Shown in pieces: positions 1 through 6,782 of a stretch of 7,369 nucleotides of DNA. The position numbers and the translations under genes are program-made. Under the pieces are notes generated by a model, which saw only the letters and a program-made list of their open reading frames with translations, was not told the origin of the DNA and searched no databases. Source of the stretch: an uncultured Longilinea sp. (GTDB lineage Bacteria > Chloroflexota > Anaerolineae > Anaerolineales > Anaerolineaceae); the NCBI GenBank assembly GCA_937863945.1, contig CALMIB010000044.1, positions 1-7,369 on the forward strand, in the 5' to 3' direction. The first letter of the stretch is position 1. Every line of letters begins with the position of its first letter.

Positions 1-1512
1 ATAGACGAAGTACTTGCCCAGCATCGGCATGGGGCTGAGCATGCCCGGCACCCAGTACTGGTTGGGCGCCATGTAGCCGCTCTCGCCGTGCGCCAGGTAA
101 ACCGCCCGGTCGCGCGAGCGGATGTTGTACTTCTTGTCCAGGTCGCGCGAGGCCGAGCGCATGCCCTGGCGGAAGACCGCGCAGCGCGGGTCGGTGAGGA
201 TTTGCGCGGTCACCTGCATGGCATACTCGGCGTTCTTCAGGCTGTCGGCAACCACGTCGAACTGCGCCGGGTCGTCGGCGTAGGCAAAGCGCAGTTCCTC
301 GCGCGGCGGAAAGCCAAAATCCTCGGGCGGGAGCAGCCCCTGACTGACCAGTTCGAGGATCCAGGCCAGCGTGCCGCCGGCCTGGATGGCGTCGAAGCCC
401 ATCGCGTCGATGAAGTCGTTGAGCAGCTCGGCGGCGCGCTGGTCGAAAACGCCGCACTGCGGACCGAGCGCGTGATAGGGCTCGTAATCCTTCTTGTAAC
501 GCCCGTTCATTTTCTTGCACACCACCGCGCAGGGTTCGCCGCAGTGCTGGAACTTGCGCGGCTTGATGGTCTCTTCATTGAATTGGGCCAGGTAGTGGTC
601 GAGGATGAAGTGCTGGTGCTGCTTGAGACGCGAATCCTCGCCGGCGTAAATGCTGGCATAGTTGAAGCTGAGGATGCGCTCGTTAAGCTCGCGCATGTTG
701 ACGCCAAAGGTGCCGCCGGTGTCGAACTGCGGCACGTAGCGGTACTTCTCGGTGGCCGCGAGGTCGGTCTGGATGGTCTTTTTGCCGAAGTGCTCGATGA
801 AGTAGGCATCGATCTCGCTCGAATCGCGCAGGTCGGGGTCTTCCCACTCGCCGCCGAAGACGATGGCGGCCAGGTTGTGATATTGCAGCAGGCGGCTGCC
901 CAGCCCGCCGCGCCCGGCCCAATCGGTGACGGCGGTCAGCGCGCCCTTGCGCACCGGGTTCGAGCCAATGGCGCCCTCTTTGGTGCGGCGCGCCGCCGGG
1001 CCGACGGCCAGGATGCGCACCTTGTCGGCCGGGTATTCCGGCGCGTAGCGGTCGAAGAGCGCCTGCTGCAGCGCAAAGAAACCGGTCAGGCGCTCGCCCT
1101 CGGGGTCGGCGTAGCCCACCCACAGCGTATCCACGTCCACCGGCTCGATGCGGCATTGAATCTCGCCATTCCTGTGGTTGAGCAGCAGCACGCTGGGGGT
1201 TTCGGCGCGGTTGCGCAGCGCGATGTAGTTGACGCCCACGCCGTGGAAGACGTAAGCCGCCCCGCCAATGGACGAGACGTAAAAACCGTCCCATTGCGGG
1301 CTCCAGGCGCTGAGCACCAGGCGGCGCGAGCCGGGGATGCTGCTGCCGGCCAGCAGACCCTCGCCGAATGTGAAGCTGTCGGGGTAGAGGTTGTGGCGAT
1401 GCCAGCCGTAATCGACCGGGCCGAGGATGCCGGGCTCGTCAATTGGGCGGGCGTACCAGTTGCCGTTGTTCAGGTGAACGGTCATCTCGCGTTGGATGAT
1501 CGGGTAAGTCAT
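1..1512 (-). CDS. Aldehyde ferredoxin oxidoreductase family protein, 3' end outside window
   Basis: The frame is open without a stop from the ATG at 1512 to the window edge (504 codons), so the C-terminus is missing. The AOR N-terminal fold is recognisable by GGAAYVFHGVGVNYIAL (the usual GG-F-G-L-GYDAI region) and by AVGPAARR followed by WAGRGGLGSRLL (the usual GPAGE and AGRGGLG block). The middle domain has a cysteine cluster CGEPCAVVC at residues 324, 328 and 332, then LGPQCGVF (C353) and DAMGFD at 369-374, which matches the DxxGLD-type pterin-binding motif. Known members are cytoplasmic enzymes with a tungsten or molybdenum bis-pyranopterin and one [4Fe-4S] cluster that oxidise aldehydes or related substrates with ferredoxin. 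The substrate here cannot be told. The start is supported by AAAGGA (plus strand 1521-1526) 8 nt upstream. The second pterin motif and last cluster cysteine expected near the C-terminus would lie outside the window. It is transcribed divergently from the ABC operon. Confidence 0.9.
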   Translation of the reverse strand, partial: MTYPIIQREMTVHLNNGNWYARPIDEPGILGPVDYGWHRHNLYPDSFTFGEGLLAGSSIPGSRRLVLSAWSPQWDGFYVSSIGGAAYVFHGVGVNYIALRNRAETPSVLLLNHRNGEIQCRIEPVDVDTLWVGYADPEGERLTGFFALQQALFDRYAPEYPADKVRILAVGPAARRTKEGAIGSNPVRKGALTAVTDWAGRGGLGSRLLQYHNLAAIVFGGEWEDPDLRDSSEIDAYFIEHFGKKTIQTDLAATEKYRYVPQFDTGGTFGVNMRELNERILSFNYASIYAGEDSRLKQHQHFILDHYLAQFNEETIKPRKFQHCGEPCAVVCKKMNGRYKKDYEPYHALGPQCGVFDQRAAELLNDFIDAMGFDAIQAGGTLAWILELVSQGLLPPEDFGFPPREELRFAYADDPAQFDVVADSLKNAEYAMQVTAQILTDPRCAVFRQGMRSASRDLDKKYNIRSRDRAVYLAHGESGYMAPNQYWVPGMLSPMPMLGKYFVY

Positions 1513-1552
1513 GGCAATGATCCTTTCGGGGCGGAGGGGGCCGCCAGGGGTT

Positions 1553-1581
1553 ATTTTAATGCGGTTTTTGTAAAATGTACG
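1553..1581 (-). promoter_or_regulatory. Weak candidate promoter for the aldehyde oxidoreductase gene
   Basis: On the minus strand a TAAAAT -10-like hexamer (1553-1558) lies 17 nt downstream of CGTACA (1576-1581), which matches the -35 consensus at only three positions. It would give a leader of about 30-35 nt. A TTTACA also exists at 1569-1574 but sits too close (10 nt) to pair with this -10. This is a pattern match only. Confidence 0.3.
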
Positions 1582-1591
1582 CAACTTGCGT
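1579..1591. promoter_or_regulatory. 13-nt palindrome, possible operator
   Basis: ACGCAA-C-TTGCGT is a perfect 6+6 inverted repeat around one central base. It lies in the divergent intergenic region between the aldehyde oxidoreductase and ABC exporter genes and overlaps the weak -35 candidate of the former. Position and symmetry would suit a dimeric repressor. No regulator is encoded next to it in the window, so its role is inferred from position alone. Confidence 0.3.
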
Positions 1592-1656
1592 CCTTCCCCT
1601 GCATTTGTCCAGTATGCGACCGTTCTTTGGATGGAAGAAAACGGGAAGGTCATGGC

Positions 1657-1662
1657 TATAAT
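1657..1662 (+). promoter_or_regulatory. Candidate -10 element of the ABC exporter operon
   Basis: A perfect TATAAT hexamer 42 nt upstream of the ATPase start would give a leader of about 36 nt. No acceptable -35 hexamer lies at 16-18 nt spacing (the sequence there is GAAGAA-like), so this is either a weak or activator-dependent promoter or a chance match. Confidence 0.4.
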
Positions 1663-1704
1663 CGAAACTGCAATCCTGGTGAATTTAAATCTCGGAGGGT
1701 GTCC

Positions 1705-2649
1705 ATGCCTGCAATACTCGAAGTTCAGCAACTGGTGAAAAAGTACGGCGACAAGACCGCCGTGAACGGGATCAGTTTTGACATTCAAGCGGGGGAAATT
1801 TTCAGCCTGCTGGGGCCAAACGGCGCCGGCAAAACCACCACCATCTCCGTGTTATCCACGCTCTACGTGCCCACCTCCGGCGACGCCGTGATCGGCGGGC
1901 ATTCGGTTGTGAAAGAGCCAATGGCGGTGCGCAACCTGATCGGCGTGGTGCCGCAGGACCTGGCGCTCTATGAGGACCTGACCGCGCGCGAGAATCTGTC
2001 CTTCTGGGGTCAGATGTATAACCTGAGCGGCAAGGCGCTCAACGCGCGTGTCGATCAGGTGCTGGAGCAGATCGGGCTGAAAGACCGCGCCAACCAGCGC
2101 GTGAAGACTTTCTCGGGCGGCATGAAGCGGCGCGTCAACATCGGCGTGGGGCTGCTGCACCAGCCGCGCCTGCTGTTCATGGACGAGCCCACCGTGGGCA
2201 TCGACCCGCAATCGCGCCGCGCCATCCTCGATTCGGTCAAGGACCTCAACCGGCAGGGCATGACTGTGCTTTACACCACCCATTACATGGAAGAAGCCCA
2301 GGAGCTTTCGGACCGGGTCGGTATTATCGATCACGGCGACCTGATCGCGCTGGGCACGCAGGGCGAGTTGACCCGCCAGGTGGGCGAGTATGAGGCGTTG
2401 CAATTGCACATCAGCGAGATGGACGATTCCGAGGCGCTTGCGCAGGCGTTGCGCGGCGTGGAGGGCGTGGTGCGCGCCGACGTGATCGACCACAACATCA
2501 CCCTGATCACCCCCGAAGCCGAAAAGATCCTGGCGCCCGTGGTCAGCCGCGCCAACGAGCGCGGCATCCGCATTCACACGGTCACCATCCAGGAGCCCAA
2601 CCTCGAAGCGGTTTTCCTGCACCTCACCGGGCGCGCGTTGCGCGATTAA
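1705..2649 (+). CDS. ABC-2 type exporter ATP-binding protein, DrrA-like
   Basis: This 314-residue nucleotide-binding subunit powers the two permeases encoded downstream. All ATPase motifs are present in order: Walker A GPNGAGKTT (37-45, Lys43), Q-loop Gln84 in VVPQD, signature FSGGMKRR (136-143), Walker B LLFMDEP (Asp160, Glu161), D-loop GIDP (165-168) and H-loop His193. After the ATPase core comes a C-terminal extension of about 110 residues ending EAVFLHLTGRALRD, typical of DrrA-like drug and lipid exporter ATPases (DUF4162-type tail). The start at 1705 is chosen because GGAGGG (1694-1699) lies 5 nt upstream and the Ala-Ile-Leu-Glu-Val N-terminus is normal for the family. The frame stays open far upstream only because it runs antisense, in register, to the aldehyde oxidoreductase gene. 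The stop TAA is part of the next gene's ribosome binding site. The exported substrate is unknown. Confidence 0.95.
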   Translation: MPAILEVQQLVKKYGDKTAVNGISFDIQAGEIFSLLGPNGAGKTTTISVLSTLYVPTSGDAVIGGHSVVKEPMAVRNLIGVVPQDLALYEDLTARENLSFWGQMYNLSGKALNARVDQVLEQIGLKDRANQRVKTFSGGMKRRVNIGVGLLHQPRLLFMDEPTVGIDPQSRRAILDSVKDLNRQGMTVLYTTHYMEEAQELSDRVGIIDHGDLIALGTQGELTRQVGEYEALQLHISEMDDSEALAQALRGVEGVVRADVIDHNITLITPEAEKILAPVVSRANERGIRIHTVTIQEPNLEAVFLHLTGRALRD

Positions 2650-2658
2650 GGAGCTGCT

Positions 2659-3912
2659 ATGAAAAAGATCCTGCTTTTGGGTTGGAAAGACCTGACCCTG
2701 GCGTTTCGCGACAAGGCAGCGCTGATTTTGATGCTGCTGGCGCCCTTTGCGCTGACGTTGGGACTTGGGCTGGTCACCGGCGGCCTGAGCGGCGGCAGCA
2801 GCAGCAGCGGCCTCAGCGACATCCCGGTGGTGCTGGTCAACCAGGACGCCGGCCAACTGGGCGGTGAACTGGTGAACGTGTTCCAGTCGGCTGAACTGGC
2901 CGAACTGGTCGCGCCGCAGGTTTCCGGCGATGCCGCCGCCGCGCGCCAGTTGGTCGACGACGATCAGACCGCCGCAGCGGTCATTATCCCGGCTGGTTTC
3001 ACCGCCGGCATTATTCCGGATGCCGGCACGGGGCAGAGCGGCGCCGCGGTACAGATTGAACTGTACATGAACCCCTCCCGCCCCACCAGTTCGGGCATCG
3101 TGCAGGCCATCGTCGACCAGTTCGTCAACCAGGTGGAAATCGGCCGGGTGGGCGCGCAGGTGACGGTGAGCGGGTTGATCGTCTCCGGGCGGATCCAGCC
3201 GCAACAGGCTGCCGCGCTGGGCGAACAGCTCGGTGCCAGCCAGGCGCAGGCCGCCGACAGCTCGCGCATCACGCTCACGGGTGTCGAAGCCGACAGCCCG
3301 GCGGTGGAATTTAATGTGCTGGCCTACATGGCGCCTGGCATGGCGCTGATGTTCCTGATGTTCACGGTGAGCAACGGCGGGCGCACGCTGCTGGTGGAAA
3401 AAGCTCACGGCACGCTGCCGCGGCTGCTGGTGGCGCCGCTGAGCCCGGCACAGGTGCTGCTGGGCAAGATGTTCGGCGTGTTTCTGACAGGCACGGCGCA
3501 GATGCTGATCCTGATTGTGGCCAGCACGCTGCTTTTTCAACTCAAATGGGGCAACCCGATGGCCGTGCTTGCGCTGGTGCTGGCCTGCGTGGTGGGCGCG
3601 GTGGGTTGGGGTATGCTGATCACCGCGCTAGTGAAAACACCCGGTCAGGCCGCCAGCATTGGCTCGGCGGTCATGCTCATCTTCGGCATTCTGGGCGGCA
3701 GCTTCTTCGATATCAGCATCCTGCCAGCCTGGTTCCGCGCCGCCAGCCGCATCACCCCCAACGCCTGGGGGCTGGACGGTTTTGGTCGCCTGGCGGCGGG
3801 CGGCGGCCTGATGGATATTCTGCCAGACATCACCGGGCTGCTGGCGATGGGCGTGGTATTGTTTGGCGTGTCGCTGTTCCTGTTCATGCGCCGCGGCGTG
3901 ATCCAGCGCTAG
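2659..3912 (+). CDS. ABC-2 type exporter permease, first subunit
   Basis: A 417-residue integral membrane protein of the ABC2_membrane_3 type. One membrane helix near residues 20-41 is followed by a long extracytoplasmic domain (about 42-220, with a Gly/Ser-rich GGSSSSG patch at its start). Five further helices follow at roughly 222-245, 270-295, 304-326, 333-352 and 390-411. The cytoplasmic loop after helix 2 carries the conserved E247-K-A-H-GTLPRLL-P pattern that couples to the ATPase. The protein ends FMRRGVIQR, a positive cytoplasmic tail. It starts 9 nt after the ATPase stop, and its Shine-Dalgarno sequence (AGGAG, 2649-2653) begins on the last base of that stop, so the two are very probably translationally coupled. 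Together with the downstream permease it should form a heterodimeric channel. Substrate not deducible. Confidence 0.92.
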   Translation: MKKILLLGWKDLTLAFRDKAALILMLLAPFALTLGLGLVTGGLSGGSSSSGLSDIPVVLVNQDAGQLGGELVNVFQSAELAELVAPQVSGDAAAARQLVDDDQTAAAVIIPAGFTAGIIPDAGTGQSGAAVQIELYMNPSRPTSSGIVQAIVDQFVNQVEIGRVGAQVTVSGLIVSGRIQPQQAAALGEQLGASQAQAADSSRITLTGVEADSPAVEFNVLAYMAPGMALMFLMFTVSNGGRTLLVEKAHGTLPRLLVAPLSPAQVLLGKMFGVFLTGTAQMLILIVASTLLFQLKWGNPMAVLALVLACVVGAVGWGMLITALVKTPGQAASIGSAVMLIFGILGGSFFDISILPAWFRAASRITPNAWGLDGFGRLAAGGGLMDILPDITGLLAMGVVLFGVSLFLFMRRGVIQR

Positions 3913-3922
3913 GAGAGCCGGG

Positions 3923-5116
3923 ATGAAAAAAATACTTGCCATTTTCCAAAAAGAAACCATCCTGCGGTTCACGTCGCCAATCGAGTGGTTATTCTTCCTG
4001 ATCCTGCCGCTGTTTTTCACCTTCGTGCTGGCCGGGGGCACCGCCGGCAACATGGACACGCGCACTCGTCTGGCGGTGGTGGACCAGGCCAATTCAACAC
4101 TGTCAGCGCAGCTGATCGCCGGGCTGGAAGCCTCCGGCAGCATTCGCCCGGACGTGAAAACACTGGCTGAAGCTGAAGACGAGTTCTCCAAACGCAACGT
4201 GTCGGCCGTGCTGGTCATCCCGCCTGATTTTACGCTGGAAAAGCTGCGCGAAGGCGCGCTCGCGCTGGACCTGCGCCAGTTGCCCAACAATCTCAACAGT
4301 CTGGCGGCCTACCAGACGGTGCAGACTATCCTGGGGCGGCTGAGCAGCAGCGTGGAAATCGCGCAGCAGAGCGTGCAGGCCGCCGAGGACCTGCGCCCGT
4401 TTGAAAACGATGCCGAGCGCGCGGCCTACTTCGACGCGGCGCTGGACGCGGCGCAGACCGAGCTGTCCGTCGCGCCGCAGCGCGTTGCCACGGCGCAGGC
4501 TTTGGTGGAGGACCCGGTCGAATATGACCCACGCGCCAATTCATCGGCCGGCCAGCTCATCACCTGGGTATTTATCCCGCTGTTCGGCATCTCGGTCACG
4601 TTTGCCTACGAGCGCGCCACCGGCACGCTGCGCCGCCTGCTGACCACGCCCACCCGCAAGGCCACCTACCTGCTGGGCACGCTGCTGGCCGCGGTGTTTT
4701 GGGCGCTGGTACAAATGCTGTTGCTGGTGTTGTTTGGCATTTTTGTGATGAAGCTGAACTGGGGGCATTCGCCGGCGGCCCTGGCCGTCATCCTGACCGC
4801 TTCGGCGCTGGCGGCTTCGGCCATTGGCGTGGCAATGGGCGCGTTCGTCAAAACCGAGGGCCAGGCCAACGGGCTGAGCATCATGTTGGGCATGGTGATG
4901 GCGCTGCTGGGCGGCTGCTGGTACCCGCTGGAATTGTTCCCGGCGGTGGTGCAGCAGGCCGTCAAGGTGCTACCGACGCGCTGGGCCATGCAGGGCATGC
5001 TGGATATCGTCCTGCGCGGCCAGGACCTGAGCGCCGTGCTGCCCGAAGCCGCCGTGCTGCTGGGCTTTGCTGTGGTCTTCTATGCCATCGGCATCTGGCG
5101 GTTCCGGTATGAGTGA
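3923..5116 (+). CDS. ABC-2 type exporter permease, second subunit
   Basis: A 397-residue paralogue of the preceding permease with the same topology. Helix 1 spans about residues 20-38. An extracytoplasmic domain (about 40-207) contains an Ala/Gln/Glu-rich, probably helical stretch around 140-190. Further helices begin near residue 208. The post-helix-2 motif ERATGTLRRLLTTP starts at Glu230. Both permeases begin MKKIL, and both place a GTL-RLL-P motif after helix 2, which points to gene duplication. The start lies 10 nt after the previous stop, with AGGAG (3911-3915) overlapping that TAG. This is the last gene of the operon. What follows is repeat-rich DNA with no obvious intrinsic terminator. 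The ATPase-permease-permease order matches YbhFSR-like and DrrAB-like exporters, but specificity cannot be assigned. Confidence 0.92.
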   Translation: MKKILAIFQKETILRFTSPIEWLFFLILPLFFTFVLAGGTAGNMDTRTRLAVVDQANSTLSAQLIAGLEASGSIRPDVKTLAEAEDEFSKRNVSAVLVIPPDFTLEKLREGALALDLRQLPNNLNSLAAYQTVQTILGRLSSSVEIAQQSVQAAEDLRPFENDAERAAYFDAALDAAQTELSVAPQRVATAQALVEDPVEYDPRANSSAGQLITWVFIPLFGISVTFAYERATGTLRRLLTTPTRKATYLLGTLLAAVFWALVQMLLLVLFGIFVMKLNWGHSPAALAVILTASALAASAIGVAMGAFVKTEGQANGLSIMLGMVMALLGGCWYPLELFPAVVQQAVKVLPTRWAMQGMLDIVLRGQDLSAVLPEAAVLLGFAVVFYAIGIWRFRYE

Positions 5117-5134
5117 GTGAAGGTGATGTGTTCT

Positions 5135-5344
5135 GCGTTGATTCGGTAATTCGGTATTCGTTGATACGGTATTCGGAATTCAAGATGCGTTGATTAGTAC
5201 ATCATTCGTCGTTGAAGGAAATTCCTGGTAACCATCTTTGTGCTTCCGCATTCCTTTATTCCACATCCACGCATAACCGCATACCGAATACCCAATACCG
5301 CATCACCGCCAACCCATGACGAATACCGTGTAACGAATTACGAT
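5135..5344. repeat. Repeat-rich intergenic element A
   Basis: A noncoding block of about 210 bp starts 18 nt after the exporter operon. The left part (5135-5180) is built of degenerate units such as TTGATTCGG, TAATTCGG and TATTCGTTGATACGG. The right part (5270-5344) holds the same motif inverted, such as ATACCGAATACC, AATACCGCAT and CGAATACCG. It opens with GCGTTGATTCGG (5135-5146) and closes with CGAATTACGAT (5334-5344). Both ends recur in element B. GCGTTGATT recurs at 5187-5195. The core (about 5196-5268) shows nothing recognisable apart from a short AGGAAATTCCT palindrome. Between the element and the mntP remnant (5345-5414) there is only a weak promoter-like TATAAC at 5379-5384. Confidence 0.6.
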
Positions 5345-5414
5345 CATCCATCCATTACGACGCGCTTTACAAAAACGCTATAACCCAACCGCACGCTTAT
5401 TTGTAGGAGAGCGC

Positions 5415-5750
5415 ATGGAACGGGTGACGTATTCGATCATTGCGGTTGGACTGGCCATGGATGCCTTTGCGGTTTCGCTGGGCATTGGCACCACCGGCCA
5501 GGCCAAAGATGGGCGGGCCGTAATTCCGTCTTTCGTTTCACTTCGGCTTTTTCCAGGGCTTTATGACCCTGTTGGGCTGGTTGCTGGGCAGCAGCGTGGC
5601 CAACTTGATCGCCAATTTCGATCACTGGGCGGCGTTTGCCCTGCTGGCCTGGGTGGGCGGGCGCATGATCAAGGGTGGCTTTGCCCGCGCTTCGGCAAAC
5701 GCATGGAAGTGCTGGGCGGCCTGCTGCTGGTGAGCCATTTGGTGGTCTGA
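5415..5750 (+). pseudogene. mntP: Decayed mntP, manganese efflux pump
   Basis: Intact MntP is an inner-membrane manganese exporter of about 190 residues. Here the start is good (AGGAGA at 5405-5410) and the first helix with its signature GLAMDAFAVSLGIG is intact. Homology then leaves this frame at about 5522: from 5524 the next frame reads FRLSFHFGFFQGFM, GWLLGSSVANLI, FDHWAAFALLAWVGGRMIKGGF, which is helix 2 and helix 3 of MntP. This corresponds to one extra base in the AA at 5522-5523. At about 5680-5688 the match jumps back to the original frame and directly to RFGKRMEVLGGLLLV, the region before the last helix. Some 70-80 residues in between, including the second Asp-containing helix, are missing. 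The end, SHLVV, departs from the usual C-terminus. No yybP-ykoY-type leader was recognised. The 111-residue product of the nominal frame would not be functional. Confidence 0.85.
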
Positions 5751-5759
5751 GAACGTGAA

Positions 5760-5937
5760 GCGTTGATTCGGACCTCGTGATTCGGTCCGGACGGGTGCCT
5801 CTCAACCTTTTCGTGACAGGACAGGCCACTACCGCGATTTGGGTGGGGTTGGTACGGTGGGTGTCTGAAACCCGCAATAACAGGCTACACGATTACCACA
5901 TACCGAATCAACGAATACCGAATCGCCGAATAACGAT
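5760..5937. repeat. Repeat-rich intergenic element B
   Basis: This noncoding block of about 178 bp begins 9 nt after the mntP stop and is a diverged relative of element A in the same orientation. It opens with the same GCGTTGATTCGG (5760-5771) and closes with CGAATAACGAT (5927-5937, 10 of 11 bases as in element A). CGTTGATTCGG at 5761-5771 has a perfect 11-nt inverted partner at 5903-5913, and CCGAATAACG (5926-5935) is a near-inverted copy of the left end. The element could therefore fold into a long hairpin. A smaller stem CGGACC/GGTCCG (5769-5774 and 5784-5789) lies in the left arm but has no T-tract after it. The core (about 5791-5880) holds nothing recognisable. Confidence 0.6.
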
Positions 5938-5958
5938 GTACACAACCTGCATCAACAA

Positions 5959-5987
5959 TTCCCGATCCTTGCACCAGCCGGTATAAT
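5959..5987 (+). promoter_or_regulatory. Candidate promoter of the sulfite oxidase-like gene
   Basis: A perfect TATAAT at 5982-5987 lies 17 nt downstream of TTCCCG (5959-5964), a poor -35 match. Transcription would start near 5993-5994, only about 18 nt before the coding start, and the ribosome binding site GAGGAGG (5995-6001) would sit right at the 5' end of the message. Confidence 0.45.
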
Positions 5988-6011
5988 TAGGATAGAGGAG
6001 GACTGAATTCC

Positions 6012-6650
6012 ATGTCCGACAGTTTTTTTCGACGCAAAGCCGATGAGATCGAGGCGCGCAGGCAAGGCCGGCTGCCGCCCGGGCAGGCATTGACCAACAA
6101 ATTCCCGGTGCTGCATTACGGTGCGGTGCCGCCCTTCAACCCGCTCACCTGGGATTTTCGCGTGTGGGGCGAGGTGGAAACCCCGCTGCGCCTGAGCTGG
6201 GACGAGTTCAACCAGCTCCCGCGCACGCCGTTGACCATGGACATTCACTGCGTGACGCGCTGGAGCAAGCTGGAAACAGCCTGGGAAGGCGTTTCACTGC
6301 GCACGCTGATCGAGCAGGGCATCATCAAGCCGCTGCCCGCGGCCGCCTACGTGCTGCAGCACGCCGAGTACGGCTTTACCGCCAACCTGCCGCTGGAGGT
6401 GTGCCTGCAAGACAACTTCCTGCTGGCCACGCACTATGAGGGCCAGCCCATCACCCCCGAACACGGCTACCCGCTGCGCGGCGTCATCGGTGCCATCCCC
6501 GGGCGCGACGACCTGGAGGTGCCGTACTTCTGGAAGGGGGCCAAATGGCTGCGCGGGCTGGAGTTTATGACCCGCGACCGGCTGGGCTTCTGGGAGCAGG
6601 CCGGCTATCACAACGAAGCCGACGTGTGGAAGGAACAGCGTTACGCCTGA
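6012..6650 (+). CDS. Sulfite oxidase-like molybdopterin-dependent oxidoreductase
   Basis: This 212-residue single-domain protein of the sulfite oxidase/YedY-like (Oxidored_molyb) fold is close to the usual length of the small stand-alone bacterial members. Recognisable family blocks are KFPVLHYGAVP near residue 35, the cofactor loop DIHCVTRWSK (77-86) with Cys80 as the expected molybdenum thiolate ligand, EYGFTANLPL, EHGYPLRG (150-157, with His151 and Arg156 expected at the cofactor), FWKGAKWLRGL (173 onward) and the C-terminal GFWEQAGYHNEADVWKEQRY. There is no signal peptide or Tat motif, so a cytoplasmic location is likely. The start is set by GAGGAGG, 10 nt upstream. Between the EHGYPLR and WKGAKW blocks it has GAIPGRDDLEVP (160-171), where many relatives have a shorter link. 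It stands alone, with repeats before and its own promoter-terminator context after it. The physiological substrate and redox partner are unknown. Confidence 0.9.
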   Translation: MSDSFFRRKADEIEARRQGRLPPGQALTNKFPVLHYGAVPPFNPLTWDFRVWGEVETPLRLSWDEFNQLPRTPLTMDIHCVTRWSKLETAWEGVSLRTLIEQGIIKPLPAAAYVLQHAEYGFTANLPLEVCLQDNFLLATHYEGQPITPEHGYPLRGVIGAIPGRDDLEVPYFWKGAKWLRGLEFMTRDRLGFWEQAGYHNEADVWKEQRYA

Positions 6651-6675
6651 GTGCGTTGAATCAGATCCCATTGCC

Positions 6676-6712
6676 GCCGCGCCGTTTATTTCACCCCCGT
6701 GCGGCTATTCTT
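6676..6712 (+). terminator. Possible intrinsic terminator after the sulfite oxidase-like gene
   Basis: GCCGCGC (6676-6682) can pair with GTGCGGC (6699-6705) with one G-U wobble across a 16-nt loop, followed by TATTCTT (6706-6712). It lies 26 nt after the stop codon. The long loop and the imperfect T-tract make it a weak candidate. Confidence 0.35.
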
Positions 6713-6748
6713 ACCCGCAGCCTGGCCGCCAACTGGCCATCGGTATGG

Positions 6749-6776
6749 TTGACATTAAGGGTCATGGTTGTATAAT
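6749..6776 (+). promoter_or_regulatory. Near-consensus sigma70-type promoter of the binding protein gene
   Basis: TTGACA (6749-6754) and TATAAT (6771-6776) are both perfect consensus hexamers with a 16-nt spacer. Transcription should start near A6783, giving a leader of about 112 nt. Just upstream is a small inverted repeat, TGGCC/GGCCA (6723-6727 and 6735-6739), of unknown meaning. This is by far the best promoter match in the window and predicts strong expression. Confidence 0.85.
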
Positions 6777-6782
6777 GCTTAC

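Noticed and set aside
683..1294. 203-codon minus-strand frame inside the aldehyde oxidoreductase gene
   Set aside because: It is a different frame of the same strand as the real gene, with an Arg/Gly/Pro-rich low-complexity translation typical of GC-rich shadows.
88..1704. Long plus-strand open frame that runs in frame into the ABC ATPase, suggesting an 853-residue fusion protein
   Set aside because: The upstream part is exactly antisense, in codon register, to the aldehyde oxidoreductase gene and has no recognisable domain. The ATPase has its own start with a good ribosome binding site at 1694-1699.
1852..3540. 562-codon minus-strand open frame opposite the ATPase and first permease
   Set aside because: It is a shadow frame in GC-rich DNA. 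Its translation is His/Gln/Arg-rich without domains, while the plus strand carries unmistakable ABC motifs throughout.
5135..5344. CRISPR-like array of short repeats
   Set aside because: The units are degenerate, 8-15 nt long, irregularly spaced and inverted between the two halves, with no constant spacer length and no cas genes nearby.
5345..5414. Manganese riboswitch (yybP-ykoY) ahead of mntP
   Set aside because: I see no conserved loop motifs of that class. The 70 nt between repeat element A and the start show only a weak TATAAC and a ribosome binding site.
5769..5789. CGGACC/GGTCCG hairpin after mntP as an intrinsic terminator
   Set aside because: The stem is only 6 bp and no T-tract follows. 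It is better explained as part of repeat element B.
5437..5877. 146-codon minus-strand frame over the mntP remnant
   Set aside because: There is no recognisable domain, and it overlaps clear MntP-like segments on the plus strand and repeat element B.
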